64,000 bases of DNA from Montifringilla adamsi (lineage: Eukaryota; Chordata; Aves; Passeriformes; Passeridae), in the NCBI GenBank assembly GCA_017590115.1, contig JAGGNK010006448.1, positions 1,995,849 through 2,059,848 on the forward strand, written 5' to 3'. The notes beneath the pieces were generated by a model. That model was not told the origin of the DNA, did not search any database, and saw only the letters and a list, made by a program, of their open reading frames with translations. This document shows positions 34,987-47,901 of this stretch, in pieces (the stretch's first letter is position 1; every line of letters begins with the position of its first letter). Made by a program: the position numbers and the translations under genes.

Positions 34987-37900
34987 AAAACACTTTTACC
35001 TCCAAACTCTTGTACATACATGTTATTGTTCAGGTTCACAGGTACCTTTGTTACCAGGCATCTTTGTACCATGATAAGTCTCCTCTTTCCTGCCACCACT
35101 CCCCAGTTTAAGTTGCTTTGTAAAGGTAGATTATTATACTCTTTGCCCCCCTAATTCTCTATTATTAAAAAAACAGTGCACGTTCATACTTCAGATGAGA
35201 AGTTGTTACCTGAAAAATGCTAGAGGTCTTGTAGACTTTGAGGGTATTTGGAACAAACCATTACTGTTTGCAGACTAATTGTTTGGTGAGAATAAGGCAA
35301 GCTACTTTAATGACAGCTTGTGAAATAACAATCTATGATATAGTACTTGGATGTAGCAACGACTGTGTTTCAAGCCAAGTAAAGAAACTGTCAGTATCTT
35401 GTGCGTGAGAAGCTTGTAGATACCCTGAGGTGACTTCGTATAATTCTAAACCAGCAGGTAGCTTCTTGCATAGCTAATCATGGCATCAGCGCCTGGAGCA
35501 AGTGGAGGTGGTTGACAATGTACTTTAGTTTTAGATGAATTCAGCTCCTTTTGAATATCATTTTAATTCCCTGTTCCAGTTTCTAAAGTAAGCATTTACA
35601 TGCTTTGTTTTTACAAAATACAGAAGGTAACCTTGGGGAGGAGAAAGCGTAGCTTGTGTTAAAAAGCAAACAAATAAACCAAAACCAACACAAAAAAGCC
35701 CCCCAAAACCCAGAACTTATTTTGATAACTCTTATTATTGCCTTGTAGGTTTGGAAAAAGAGCAAAAAAAAAAATTATTCTTTTTCTCTCTTTGTGAAAT
35801 ACCTCTGAAATATTTCTGAAAAATGTCCATGTAAGTCAGTTTGAGCATATAGATTATTTATAAACTACTTAAACTCTACACACCTCAGACTCTGCTAGAT
35901 AGTATGCTGTTTGCTTAGTTGTGTGGTACATTAATGTCTGCGACCTCCTATAATTACTGCCATTTTTATAAAACAAGAAGAATACAAGTGGTTTCAAGAT
36001 GACTGTCCTGATAAAACTCTTCTTTAGGACAGATGGTCAGTCCTTAAAACAGCCTGTAAGAAATGTCAGATACAGAGAGCTCTTTAATGGGATTAAAGAT
36101 GGGTAAGGACTTAAATGGGTAAGCACTTAAATACTTACCTTTGAAAAATCCATTAATTCATACCTTTTAACACCTTTGCAATCAAGGGCTTGAAACTTTT
36201 TTTCTCAGCCATACTCTTGTTATGCCAAATAACAGCACATTAACACTGTTTTGACACTTCATAACAAAAATTAAGAGAAAACAATGGCTTGTTTTCATCT
36301 CCGTGAGAAATATTTAAAAATGCATCAAACTGGATGTTTTATTCAGTGAATGCTGGAAAAAAAGCTTGACTCTTTATTCTCCCTCTTCTATTGTCTTCAC
36401 TATACCTAGACTGAGACATAATCTAAACTCTGCAAAGTATGCATGTAGCACAACTTGTGTACTCATGTAAAAGCAGGTAGCTTGCTGAAATCTTGGATTT
36501 CAGCACCAGAGCTGACATTGCTGGGCAAGTCAAATTCCTTGGTTTGTACCCCGTTGCTTCACGCCATTGGCAAAGAGAATAAAAATTATGAGAAGGACCA
36601 TCTTATAAATGTGTTTAAGCCACATGAAAGTTGGACTCAAAAATCAAGTCACGTCGACAAATAATTCACCAAGAGCCTTTCCTCACTGCAGAGATGTCCC
36701 AAACTCCCCACTATGCTCACGGAGATTTTCCAGAGCTCTACCTTCTCTCTTTTCTTTTTGGCTATCTCTAGCTTTACATCTCCTGAGAGCTATTTTCTTC
36801 TCATCTGCCCATTCGGAGCAGAATGGACAATGCAAAGGTTATCTGCTGCTAAGCTCTTTCTCTGCAGACAGAGACTCGAAGGGTGCTCCTGACAAAGAGC
36901 AGCTCATATTCAGGCTCATTATGCTCCCTTGTGTATATCTTGGGGGTCACTAGGGACGTCAAGAGCTGGCTGAAACTTTCAGAAACTTTCCAGAAGCTTT
37001 CATGGGTTCTTTTGTCTCTGTGTCCTTAGTAATTGCGGATACAATGCTGGTGGAGTAAGCCTGTGTTCGGAAGGAGAAGCAGGAGGGAAAGGTGCTTTCC
37101 ATGTAAATCTAGTTAAAACTTCATGCGTGAAGGGCTTAAGAAGCCTGGTGAAGTATAAATACCTGCAGAGACTTTTTCTTTCCTTCCCTCTGGAACAGAA
37201 TTATCTGGCTGGTTGGGTGTAGCAGTTAAAACCTTCTCTTTTGGGAACAGTATTAATGGTCAAAAACTTATAGTGTGAATGTAAATATAGGTTGCTTGAA
37301 AATGGAAAGTAAGTACAGGAGCTGGATGAGATATCAGTGTTGGCTAGCCAAAAATTCTCAAGAAATAAGCCATTTTTTAAAGCAGAGAATATCCTCCTTT
37401 TTTTGCCTTTGGCAATTTAAGAAAATATGAGTCTATCTTAAGAGACTCTGAGTTACTCATTATAATTTGTTGTAATTTTCTTGAGGAAATAGTGTGTTTA
37501 TATAAAAAAGACACAAAAAATGTGAAAAAATTCTTTTGATTGAATACTTAATTTTTCAAAGGACATTAAAACAGAGAATATGGCCCTTTTCCTTCAATAA
37601 TGTATCAGATTTCATTTACTGTCTTTTCCTCTTTCTCTGCGTTTTCTCCCACTAAAACATGAAGAATGCAAGGGAAAAGGGACTGAACAGACCAAATAGT
37701 GTTCTTGTCACAAGACTTTTCTAGAATAAAGTATCAAAGGATTCAAAAGGAGAAATATATTTTCCAATCATTCAAAAAAACACTGACAATTTTTTCCAGT
37801 GAATGAAGAGCATGAAAATCCACCCTCAAAACAACAGGGAGAGACAGAAACATTAAAAGGAAAATTCTAAATAAAGCAAATCTTTTTTCCCATCAGAAAC

Positions 37901-38799
37901 AAAACTTCACATTAGAATTAAATGAAAACTGTTTAACTGATTTTGAAAGCATAACATTTTAATCAGAGATCCTAAGGAACTGAGTCATTTGGCTCAGTTC
38001 ATCACAGCCAGTCATAACTGAGAAGCAGAATAGCCTGAGAAGCTAGTCAGGAAGTCACCGAGGACAGATCATCCGCAGATAATCTGCAGGTCATGACTGA
38101 GGTCATTTAACACAGAACAATCACGATTTTTTGTTGGTATTATGAGATCAACTGCAATAATGTGATTTCTGCTTGGGCATGAGCAAGCACTTGTATGTTT
38201 GTATGTGCCAGAATGAATGAATGTTTCAGACCTTGTGTGGTCAGAAATTTGCTGTGCCTATATGAAAAAGTTGCGGTGTGTGCAAAGGTGATTATGCATA
38301 TTCAATGCACTATAAACAAACAAGAAAACAACAATTAAGCAGGCAAAACAGAAAGAGTTAGGATCACGTGTGCTGTTATGTCATAAGGGTAAGAAAGGGT
38401 AGGGCATAATAACTGCATGTGAATGTCGACACACAACCTGTGTGAATAGATGATCACATCCGAGTTAATCCACATGGTTCTCCTTAACAGTCACCAGGGT
38501 GAAAAAGGTGCTTGTAGTGTGTGATGAGAGTCTATTACAGCAGAGACATAAAGCCAGTCCAGGTGAAATATGTCCTGTATGCTTATTCCTTTCATCAGCA
38601 ATTACTAATGTGACTAGATCAGATGCAGATGCCTAGATGAAACAAGGGCAAAATTAGGTGAGAAGACTCCTTTCCCAAATGGCTCACCAGACCTCTGCTC
38701 AACTTTGAAAGATGTGATTAGGAGTTTCTAACAAAAGAGGGAATTGAGTGTCACAAACACTCAGAGAAACCAGGTCTCCCTATGATCCTTTTTATTAAT

Positions 38800-38842
38800 A
38801 GTAATAATATTAGTAATTAATAATAATAGTGATAATGTTTAC
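38800..38842. repeat. AT-rich imperfect (TAA)n tract
   Basis: Loose run of TAATA and AATAG units over about 40 bases. Low complexity. Confidence 0.8.
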
Positions 38843-39249
38843 TTTTCCCTCAAAGGAAGGAATAAACCCAGACCACTGCAATGGTCACTGTTTTGATAAT
38901 TTCATGCATTGTTTGGAATAAAATCTAAGGACTCCATAGATCAGTGTTAATCTGAGCTGGACCTTAATTCCAGTGTTAACTGTGGCTATGAGTGGTTGGA
39001 AAGGTCATTCTCTTAAAATTTGTTTCTGGTCTTATTCCAGCATTCACATTAGAATGATTGCTGCCTGTTCAGTCTCTGTTAGGATGTGCTTTTCTAGTGA
39101 TAATGTAGCCAAGTAGCTTAATCCCCTCTTTAGTTTTTACCAGCCAAAAACCACTGGCAATATTGTGCCTCTGATGGTGTGATGTGAGATCTAGGAGGGG
39201 GCTAGACAGAAACAATCAGGTTTGCTTCATTCTACTACCATTAAAATTG

Positions 39250-39304
39250 CAGTGAAATGCCAGTGAAATGCCAGTGAAATTACAGTGAAATTACAGTGAA
39301 ATGC
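39250..39304 (+). repeat. Tandem repeat, five 11-base units
   Basis: CAGTGAAAT occurs at 39250, 39261, 39272, 39283 and 39294, exactly 11 bases apart. The two linker bases alternate in blocks: GC after the first two copies, TA after the next two, GC after the last. That pattern suggests internal duplication of two unit variants. The period is close to one helical turn. Confidence 0.95.
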
Positions 39305-42300
39305 CCATTTCTGGCTGTACTGATCTGCAGAAAGTTAACTGGTTCTGTTTGTTTCTAGGTGTAACAATTACTATTGCTGTAGTGATACAAAACAGAGGCT
39401 GAGGCTGAGCTTCATCTGCAGCCTCATCAGCCACCACCTGTCTTCTCCTCTGCACCTGTCACAGGTACACATAACAAGTTAAAGTTTCTTCAACACCTTC
39501 TCTGGTACTCTCAGCTGTGGCCAAGCTGTAGCCACAGAAAAGGCTACAGGGCTTCTCGGTGGGGCTGACAAGGAACAGACAGGCATGAAATATCATTCAT
39601 GAGCAGCAAAAGCTGGTGGGAAGCATGCAGACTGCTGCCAGCATGTTACCAGATAATTCTAGTGTGGTGGAGGGACTCCTGCTAGGGAAGGATGTTCCTG
39701 ATTTGGAACTACAGCTGACTGGCTTTTAGCATAGCCCAGCTATTCAGTGTCTCTAAGCCCGAAGTAAAAGAAAGGTCAAACAGCAAGATGTCTAGTGTGT
39801 TTTCTAAGCAAACAAATAATCACTCAAACAGAAAATCCAATCATCCCACAGATATTTAATTAAAAAAGATAATTCAAAGATAGTTTAAAATTACTATGTC
39901 AGGTGATAGAGACAAGCCCACTGTGCTCAATAAATCAAGCATAGCTGAAACACTCAGTGGGTTTGGCTCCTTTGCCTCACATGAAACAATTCACAATTAA
40001 ATGTGAGTTTTCTTCTTTAAACGATTTCCATTGTTTGATTTTCTTTTTTGTGGTTATTTGTTCCCTTGGAAGGTGCGCTAGTCATGTTGCTCTTGAACTG
40101 AAACTCAGCATACCCTATACTTTTTACTGGCATCAATGCAATTGCTTCTCTTTGGCCTCCAGAAGTCCCAGACCTCCAGACTAGAACTGGTGTAGAGTGC
40201 TGCTGGCACTTTTTCACAAGCTCAAAGCGCATCACCCCACAGTGAAGCAACAGTAATAGTTCCTTTTTGGTTTCAAGATCCAGTTCAAAATAACTCCCCT
40301 GGCTTTACAGACTTTTCAGGCACTTGCTTGAAGCTATTGTGCCTCATTCTTCTTGGGTTGGATCCACTCCTGGCTACAGAAGAGGCTGAAAATCTGCCTG
40401 AAGCATGCAGCTGACCACTCTCCTAGCTGGAGCAGCTGTGACCAGAGCAAGCTGCTCTCCAGTGATCTCTGCTGTGCAATTCCCCTTTGTGCAAGGTTCC
40501 TCTCCAGCATGCTTTTGAACAGCCACAGGACATCTAAACATGCAGATGATGACATGTTAAGAATCCAAAAGCCTCTTTCCTGACACAGACCTAACATAGG
40601 TGCTGCGTGAAGTAATTCTTCATGAGAAGGGATCCTCTTCACAGCAATTCTCAAAACTGCAGTGTGAGCACTTTTTAGATTTTCACTTTTTTCTTTTAAA
40701 TCCCTTGTTTTTCCTAAAGCCACGTTCTTCTCTGGACGTCCAGGTAATCAACAGCCAAGTGAAGCCTGTTTTGTTCCCTTGGCTCCTACCACCTACAGTT
40801 CTCTGTTTCCACAACTCAGCAGTGCTGACTACTAAGATTTTATCACAAGTCTCATAATATTTTGCATTTTTTATCTAATCCTCCACTGAAGTAAGCTAAT
40901 TACAAAAAAAATTCTATCTCATTTTTTATGATGCTGATATAGAATCCTTCCAAGTTGCAGAGAAAGGTTTGGGTCATGAAAATTTAAACTATCAAAAGCT
41001 TCATGAAAACATCAAGATTTTTTTCGTAATTTCATGGGTTTTATGGCTAACTTGGGAGTCTGATTTATAATTTTTAATGCTTATACAGTCTCATCAACAT
41101 TTTACCCATTTTCATGGGATGAGTGTGTGTTACCTCAGTTTACTTTGTGCTGAGCCCTTGAAATTCGTATTGCTTTCAGGTCAAAGGCAGCATAGATGAT
41201 TAATTAACAGTAATAAACGATATAGTACTATAGTCATTCATCTACAGCCTGAGCAAAATGTAATTTCTTCAAGAATAAATGACATAGTATACATGTGCAT
41301 GGATATAAAGGAGATTATATTAGTTAGGAAATAAACACCCAAGCTGGGCTGACTGCTGTATTCAGTAGTAGAAACCTGTGGGTAAACTGTGGAAATCATT
41401 CTGTCTAAGTGGCAGGAAAAATTATACCTTAATATGTATTCTGAATGTGCAGTTTATGTTAGAGCATAATCTTTTAAATGCATTTTACCAGAGGACACTG
41501 AAAAACTTAGCAAAGATCTGAGATGACTTGTGATCATTCCCTATAAATACATTAGAGAGGTAAATACAGGGAGGTTGAAAAGCTATTAAAAATAAAGGAT
41601 AAGGCTGGCACAAGAACAAATGGTATAAACTCACCATGAATAAATTGAAGCTGGAAATTAGAAGGAGGTTTGTAACCATCAGAGCAGTGAGGAAGTTTTG
41701 CCTATTTTTACTGAGACTATAGTATGTAGCCTTGAAAATCACATGCCCTGCTTACCATGAATCCAACCTTTCAGGAGTCAAGAAGAGCCATAAAAATCTT
41801 CAAAAATCTCTACTCCCAAGTATAAAAGTGTCACAATTCTGGGAGCAAATATTTATTGAAGGACCTCTTCAACTGTAAGCATTAATGTGAAGTTCTTGCT
41901 TCTAGCCCTGCAGAGCTGTATAGTTTTTAAAAAAATTAGTTATTGAACACATGTTATGCATAAGGTGCATTTTAAATTCACCTCTCCATATGGCTGAATG
42001 TCACCTATTCTGAACATCCCTTTTTTTCTGCCATGATTGTGAGGGGAAATTTCAATTCCAAGGCAAAGAAGGAAATGCTTTTCACTAACTTTAAAATGGA
42101 TACTCCTGCACTGTTAGATTAGTGAAATTCAAAAGTCAGGAAGTTATTTTCTGCTTTAAGAGAGAAAATCTGTCCATGTTTGAGGCCTGTAGGTATGTTG
42201 TGCTAAACTATGATTAAAAAATTTTGGAAATTTCTCAATGCAAACAAATTATAGTTATTATATTAGAGACATTACCTGATCCCATTTTTAGGGTCCCACT

Positions 42301-44871
42301 ACAGGAAAAACTTATATGGAATTGTGGTAAGAGTAATGAAATAATGACTTTGAGACTACAGTTGCCAACTTTTAATTATATGCTATGAAAAAAATCAAAA
42401 CTCACCTCAGTCTGCTAAGCTAGTGAATTCAAGTTCTACATCTGTAAGTTCTCCCAAACTGACTGAATTTTGCAGGTTATCACTTTAAAGAGTATATATA
42501 TATTTTGTGTCAAATAATTGTATAGTAAATTAGACCCCACTTAAATCTCAGAAAAAATAATTTCAAATGTTCTTTCTTGCTGTGCTTGCATCTGGCTTCA
42601 TCCCTTACCTAAGTTCTGCCTATTCCAAGGCCACTGTTTGCACTGGCTGAATCTGCAGTTCTGTGTTAGGAATCTGCCTTAGTTCCACCTTAAATTTAAC
42701 TTGCTTTTGTCTTGATTAAGTTTTGCAGCCACATAACAGTGGTGGCTGCTGCACCTGACTGTGCCTAATAACCTCTGGAAAGCAATGCAAGGAGCTCTGT
42801 CTTTGCTCTGAAACTTTTCCTTGTTTCCTTGCTGGCTCCTTTGTTCATGCCATATTCATTTGCTAGTTCTGAAAATTCATGTTCAGACTCAGCTACGCAT
42901 CCAACCCACTTTGTTTTTATTTATCAGCCACCTAGCAACATTTTCTTCAGACAGGATCGACAGTGACTACGTGCCATTCAAAAAGCAATGTGTTGTGTGT
43001 TTGTAGCTGTTCAACCACCTCTCTTTTTGTACTGAAATTGTCTCACAATACTCACTGTGAAAAAGAGACACATTCTTTTTAATCTTTTCAGAGAAGCCAC
43101 AAACATTTTTCTAGGAGAAAAGCTTTCAAATTCTTACATTATAAACCCAGCCATAAATCTCAGTAAAGGTAAGAGGAATAGTGAAACCTGACTTTCCACA
43201 CAGTAATTTGGTTACATGAGACTTTTAGGCTTCAGCTTTGCCTGGATTATAAGGGAGAGTTTAAATATGTGACTGAAATGTGCCTTGAAGGCTGAACCTG
43301 CCCCCACAACACAGAAGGTAAATTAGCAAAAAAAAATTCTAAAATATGTTTCATCTCTAAATATCTTTGATATTTGGGCCAAGTTCATAATTATTAGCAG
43401 GTATGAAAGAAAAGTTTTGAGCATTTATGGCACCAAGACATCCTAGTCCAGAAGTAAATATTTTGTTTACACCTAACTTCAAACATTATAATATAGGCAT
43501 CTGCATAGCTCCAAACTCCCTTTATTGTCAGGGTAAAGAAACAAATGCAGGCAGCCTCTTCATCTAACCTTTCATGTATACACCAGTGTGAGATGAAGAA
43601 CATCCTGTCCATTGCTTATTCTGCTGTATTGAGCATAAGAACCCTTTTAATGGCTGGGTCACATCTGACATTGGGTAAAACCATCCTCCCTTCCTACCTC
43701 TATGGGGCTGCTATTCTTGCTGTAACAATGGCACTTGGGCTGTAGTACTTTAGAATCTGAATCTGTTGCCTTTCAGATAGAATTGTTTCACTGGCAATTT
43801 TGTATCTAATGGAGATGAGACAGAAATACATATTTTGACACAGTGTCTGAAGTGCAAAATAACACTGGAGTCTGTAACCAGGGTCATTTTTTTACAGAAA
43901 AAAAAAAATTGAGACAATAAGGAAACACATTCCATTTTGAACTAACCCTTTATATTTTTGCTCCATTTAGTTTCAAGGTTTGTGATCCAAATCTTGGTGA
44001 CAAGATGGCTTGCAACTGTGCAGACACAACAGTCCACAGAGCAGCCACAGATCTTCAGCACAGAGGCAGATGAAGAGAGGACCCTCAAAACCAGATAGGT
44101 TTAGGAAAAAAATGGAGGAGGCATTTTTGGGGGAAAGAAAAAAAAGAGTGGAGGGGAAAGCAGGTTGTTAACTCTTTAGGGACCAGTGTGAGTCAGTTTA
44201 GGCCTCTCCATGACTGCTAAGTGTGGCATGCTGAGCTCTTGGCTTTGTGTCCCCTTCAGCCTGGCTGCCGTATAGTGAGTGCCTCATGTCAGGTGTCTTT
44301 GGAGCTCGCTGGGTAGAGGGGGAGGCTGGAGCTAGGCAGGGGATCCTCCCAGACTTGAGATTTGTGTCTGGCAGCCAGCAGGGGCTATAGCTACTCTACC
44401 AAGTGCTTAATTCTCCAGGGTGCTCCTGGGTTCTGATTCTCCATTGAAATAAAGCCTGGTGCTGCTCTGGGATATTTGCTCCAGAAACAGTGTAACTACA
44501 TTAAATGGCACTGGGCTGCCTCCCCCAGACACTGTGCCCTTAAACACCACCTACTCCCCTGTCAGACCACACCAAGGAGCACACAACTTACACTCCTTGT
44601 GCACAACAGTCCTTGGATAGGTTACAACACAGCCCTTACCCCTGAGCAGATGTAAAAAAGCACAAAGGAATGAAGAGTTGATTGTTAGAGCCATAGAGAC
44701 AGCTTGGAAGAGAGATGGAGCCGTGTTCTTCATTACATGGGGTCTGGCTGCTCCATCTCTGACAAGTATTCTGCTTTTTCCAGGTTCAGGGATTGCCAGT
44801 CTCCAGTTCTGCTGTTCTGCACTGTTGTATTCAGTGTCACACTGCTCTGACTTTATTTTATCATTTTTCAG

Positions 44872-44966
44872 AGATAATACTGGCCTCAGAACTGCCTTGG
44901 GATTCTCTGCATCAACTTATACTCTCGTAGTAAACATGACCTTAGTCATGATCAGCTTCATGCTCT
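44872..44966 (+). other. Candidate 95-base exon, unknown transcript
   Basis: A strong acceptor, TTTATTTTATCATTTTTCAG, ends at 44871. A donor with the six-base consensus GTAAGT follows at 44967. Only one of three frames is open through the 95 bases (31 whole codons). It encodes a polar start (D-N-T-G-L-R) and then about 20 mostly hydrophobic residues, like a membrane segment. The -1 base of the donor is T, not G. I recognise no family. It could be an exon of an unannotated gene, or chance. Confidence 0.2.
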
Positions 44967-45749
44967 GTAAGTATTCCATTGATTCAGACAGGGGTTGCAG
45001 GATTACTCCTCTTTCATATGAATAAAGCTAACAAAAAAGAGCCAAAATTAAATAAGCATGCCCAAAACTCCAATGCCCCAACCTTGGCCACATAGCTGTG
45101 TTAATCTCAGCCAAAATGAAAGCTGTTTACATTTGCATTGCAACATGTCATTGTGATTTCTCTGAAACTTTTACAAGCCGTCCCTCCCTTGTACCTGTGT
45201 GCATTGGACTAATGCTCTGTCCAGGCCTGGGGGCTGGACATTATTTCAATATAAAGCAGTAACAGTAACCATGATGTGTGAAGCACCACTGCCAGTAGCA
45301 GCTGAGGGACCTGAGTTTTGCAAGATGCTGAAAGACTTCAAATTGCATCAACATGAATGAAAAACACTGTGTCATTTTCAAAATCATAATTTTAGAGTGC
45401 ATTATATACAACTTAAAATAACAACTGTTTTTACTTACAAGGCATTTTAACAAAGTCAGTGATAGCACTTATTTCAGTAAGCACTTCTAAAATGGATATC
45501 AGAACTTGAAGACACTGTGTCATTGGCATTTTTTAAATTGAAATGTGGCTCTTGACCACAACAACAGTTTTTAGACCATTCTGTCTGACATTTCTATTTT
45601 TTCTTTCCTTTTTTAATGGGAAATCTGCAAACAAAAGCTGTCCTCTAGTGACCTTTGGGGACTTTCAAAAGAAAACAACTTGCTATCTTCTCTTGAAATG
45701 CATTTTTGAAAACACTTTTCAGCTTTACAGTTACTTGAAGACACAAACA

Positions 45750-45787
45750 AAATGAAAAATGTATCATTTCACAAATGAAAAATGTAT
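45750..45787 (+). repeat. 15-base direct repeat
   Basis: AAATGAAAAATGTAT at 45750-45764 recurs exactly at 45773-45787, 23 bases on. Probably a local duplication. Confidence 0.9.
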
Positions 45788-46414
45788 TAAAAATATTAGA
45801 CCAAAATTCTCAGAAGTCAGAATTTCCCAGATAGATTTGCAGGATTGGGTTCCATGGTTTGGAATGAACATGGCTCCTCTATGGTACACATTTATTATTG
45901 TAGGCACCTTCTAGATGTCCATTCTCAACAATTGTTTCCTGTGTAAATGCTCACATGGAAAGATAGGCCTCAATTATCCTTCCTAAACTTAAGCCTTTAG
46001 GCATTGAGGGAATTGAAAACACTGGCTGCCCATCAGTCTCCAGGCAATGGAAAGAGAGGCATTTCTGGGGGGTAATTCAGGTTTTAGTTGAGGGCTGTAG
46101 TGAGTGCCTCCCTCTCAGCCCTTCTGCAGGGGTTATGTGGGTGCACCTCGGTGCATCTCCTTTCCTACCTGGAGAACCTCAGTTAAACCTTTAAATTTAG
46201 GAGAGCTATCATGTGTTTTGATCCTGTGAAGCCTTGAGACAAAGCAGAGGGTAGGAACTTCTCTAGTGGTTGGACCAAGGTCCTTCTCCCCATACCTTTC
46301 GTCCCCCAGGGGCTGCAAGGGCTGTTCCTGCCCTCCTCGTGGGGGCAGGAGGTGTTTGCTGAGCCAGTGGTGGTAGCTTAGTGTTTAACAACCTCAGAGT
46401 GTTTGTGTATCCTG

Positions 46415-46560
46415 TGTTTGATCAATCTTGCGTGAACAAATTCAAGATCCCACATCTTCAGCACCTTGTGGGAAGGACTTCCACAGCTTGACTATATAGA
46501 ATAGAAGAAAGAAGTATCCTCTTGAGCTGGTAGAAAACAAGGAAGATGGGTGCTGTGAGA
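46415..46560 (-). repeat. Possible old interspersed repeat, maybe CR1
   Basis: CACCTTGTGGGAAGGACTTC, then CACAGCTTGACTAT and AAGAAGTATCCTCTT, resembles a repeat block that I recall in sauropsid DNA as TGTGGCAAGGAGTTCCACAG followed by GAAGAAGTACTTCCTT. Family and orientation are uncertain. Confidence 0.35.
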
Positions 46561-47150
46561 CCAGTAGTGGTTGCTCAGAGTGCACCAATGCCAAGGACCA
46601 ATCCTTCAGACCTTGTACTTCTCTATAAATATGTAATACTGAAAAGTTTGATACCTTTTTTTCCCTATTCTGATTCTTGGCAACAAATTGGCTATTAAAT
46701 CATTACAAAGTACATACAATATAAAATCCCATAAAGTATACTATCTGTTTGTAGGTATAGCTGTAAACTAATTTAATGCCAATATGCCAAGTTTGGCCTG
46801 GGGACAGGGAGAAATGATTCAAGGTCCTTATTCAGACCTTTTCCTATCATGCTACTCTTGGATACAGGTTGTGGTTGCCCTCTGTATTGTTCTCAAATAT
46901 TCTTTATGGACTGTGCTGCTCAGGAGGATCACAGTTTGTTCTCACTGTACAGGACACATTATGCCCTTTATCTATTGCAACTTCATTCTTTGCAGAGAAA
47001 TGTATTTTTCTTTTGTATCCATGGGAACTACCTTCAGCAAGGCTGTCCAAACAGAGTTCAGTTCTGCCCCCATTTCCTCACTCTTCGTTGGAGTGTGTTC
47101 CGATCTAAATAATTCCTGTCTCTACAGGTGTTGAGACAGGCAGCTCTCAC

Positions 47151-47153
<3 letters not shown>

Positions 47154-47188
<35 letters not shown>

Positions 47189-47197
47189 AGAGAGAAG
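47154..47197 (+). repeat. A32 run followed by (GA)n
   Basis: Thirty-two uninterrupted A, then about five GA units. It looks like a poly(A) tail, but no AATAAA lies just before it and the preceding 300 bases show no gene similarity. A simple repeat is the safer reading. Confidence 0.9.
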
Positions 47198-47616
47198 TAA
47201 AAAAAGAAAACAAAATGATGACAAACAAGTTTACCTAGTAACCATCTGAAAAGCTGCCTTGTACCTCCATCTGTCTATAAAAGGAAATATGTGTTTTATT
47301 CATTCTCTAATCACAAGGCTTCAATGAATGTACTGTAAGAGCACATTCAGAGCTATTCATCATTGCTAAGACCTAAGATTTAGGATATGTGTGTGCTTGA
47401 ATATCTTAGCCATAGAAACCTCAGAAACTGCTGTTAAAGGGCAGAAATCCTTTCTTTAGTATGCATAGGCATAACATCCATAATCCTTTATCTCTGGCAA
47501 AGCTGCTGGGCTTTTGCCAAGGGCATGTTTGGTGGTGTGTGGAATCTGAGGCTGCTGCATGACATTGCTGCTGAAGGTGTGCAGATACCATGGCGATGGG
47601 AGCGATAGAGGTGCCT

Positions 47617-47653
47617 GGATGGATGGATGGATGGATGGATGGATGGATGGATG
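47617..47653 (+). repeat. (GGAT)9 microsatellite
   Basis: Nine uninterrupted GGAT units plus one base. Translated, it gives W-M-D-G repeats on one strand and H-P-S-I repeats on the other; the open frames showing these (47559-47858, 47421-47696, 47488-47763) are artefacts of the repeat. Confidence 0.98.
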
Positions 47654-47860
47654 TTTTCTTTACCCACTTGCCAGCATTTTGATTCAACCAGTCCAACCTG
47701 ATTTTCCAGATTATTTAAGTGAGGAGGCTCAAATACATCTGTTTGAGAAATCCTGGCAAGCAATCAAGCCCCATGCAATTCACCCCCACTGCCATCTCAA
47801 AATTAAAGGTAAACAGAGCAGCTCTCATTTAAATTTGAAGCATCTGATGCTGCCTTGATA

Positions 47861-47901
47861 TTTTCTTTTTTTTTTTTTTTTTTCTTCTTTTTCTTTTTTT
47901 T
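47861..47901 (+). repeat. Poly-pyrimidine (T/C) tract
   Basis: About 40 bases of T broken only by single C residues, including a long unbroken T run. Low complexity. It could act as a splicing-factor (PTB-type) binding tract if transcribed, but no exon follows. Confidence 0.95.

Larger units (their letters stand above)
34990..47150. other. Non-genic stretch, 35.0-47.1 kb
   Basis: No recognised gene. It holds an 11-base tandem repeat at 39.25 kb, a direct repeat at 45.75 kb, a possible old repeat at 46.4 kb and one exon candidate at 44.87 kb. The patches near 40.4 kb and 44.2-44.5 kb are somewhat GC-richer, but no domain or family is recognisable in any frame. Confidence 0.6.

Noticed and set aside
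47154..47185. Poly(A) tail of a processed pseudogene
   Set aside because: No AATAAA or gene-like sequence upstream and no flanking duplications noticed; treated as a simple repeat.
47421..47858. Frames with W-M-D-G and H-P-S-I repeats on both strands
   Set aside because: Produced by the GGAT microsatellite; not repeat proteins.
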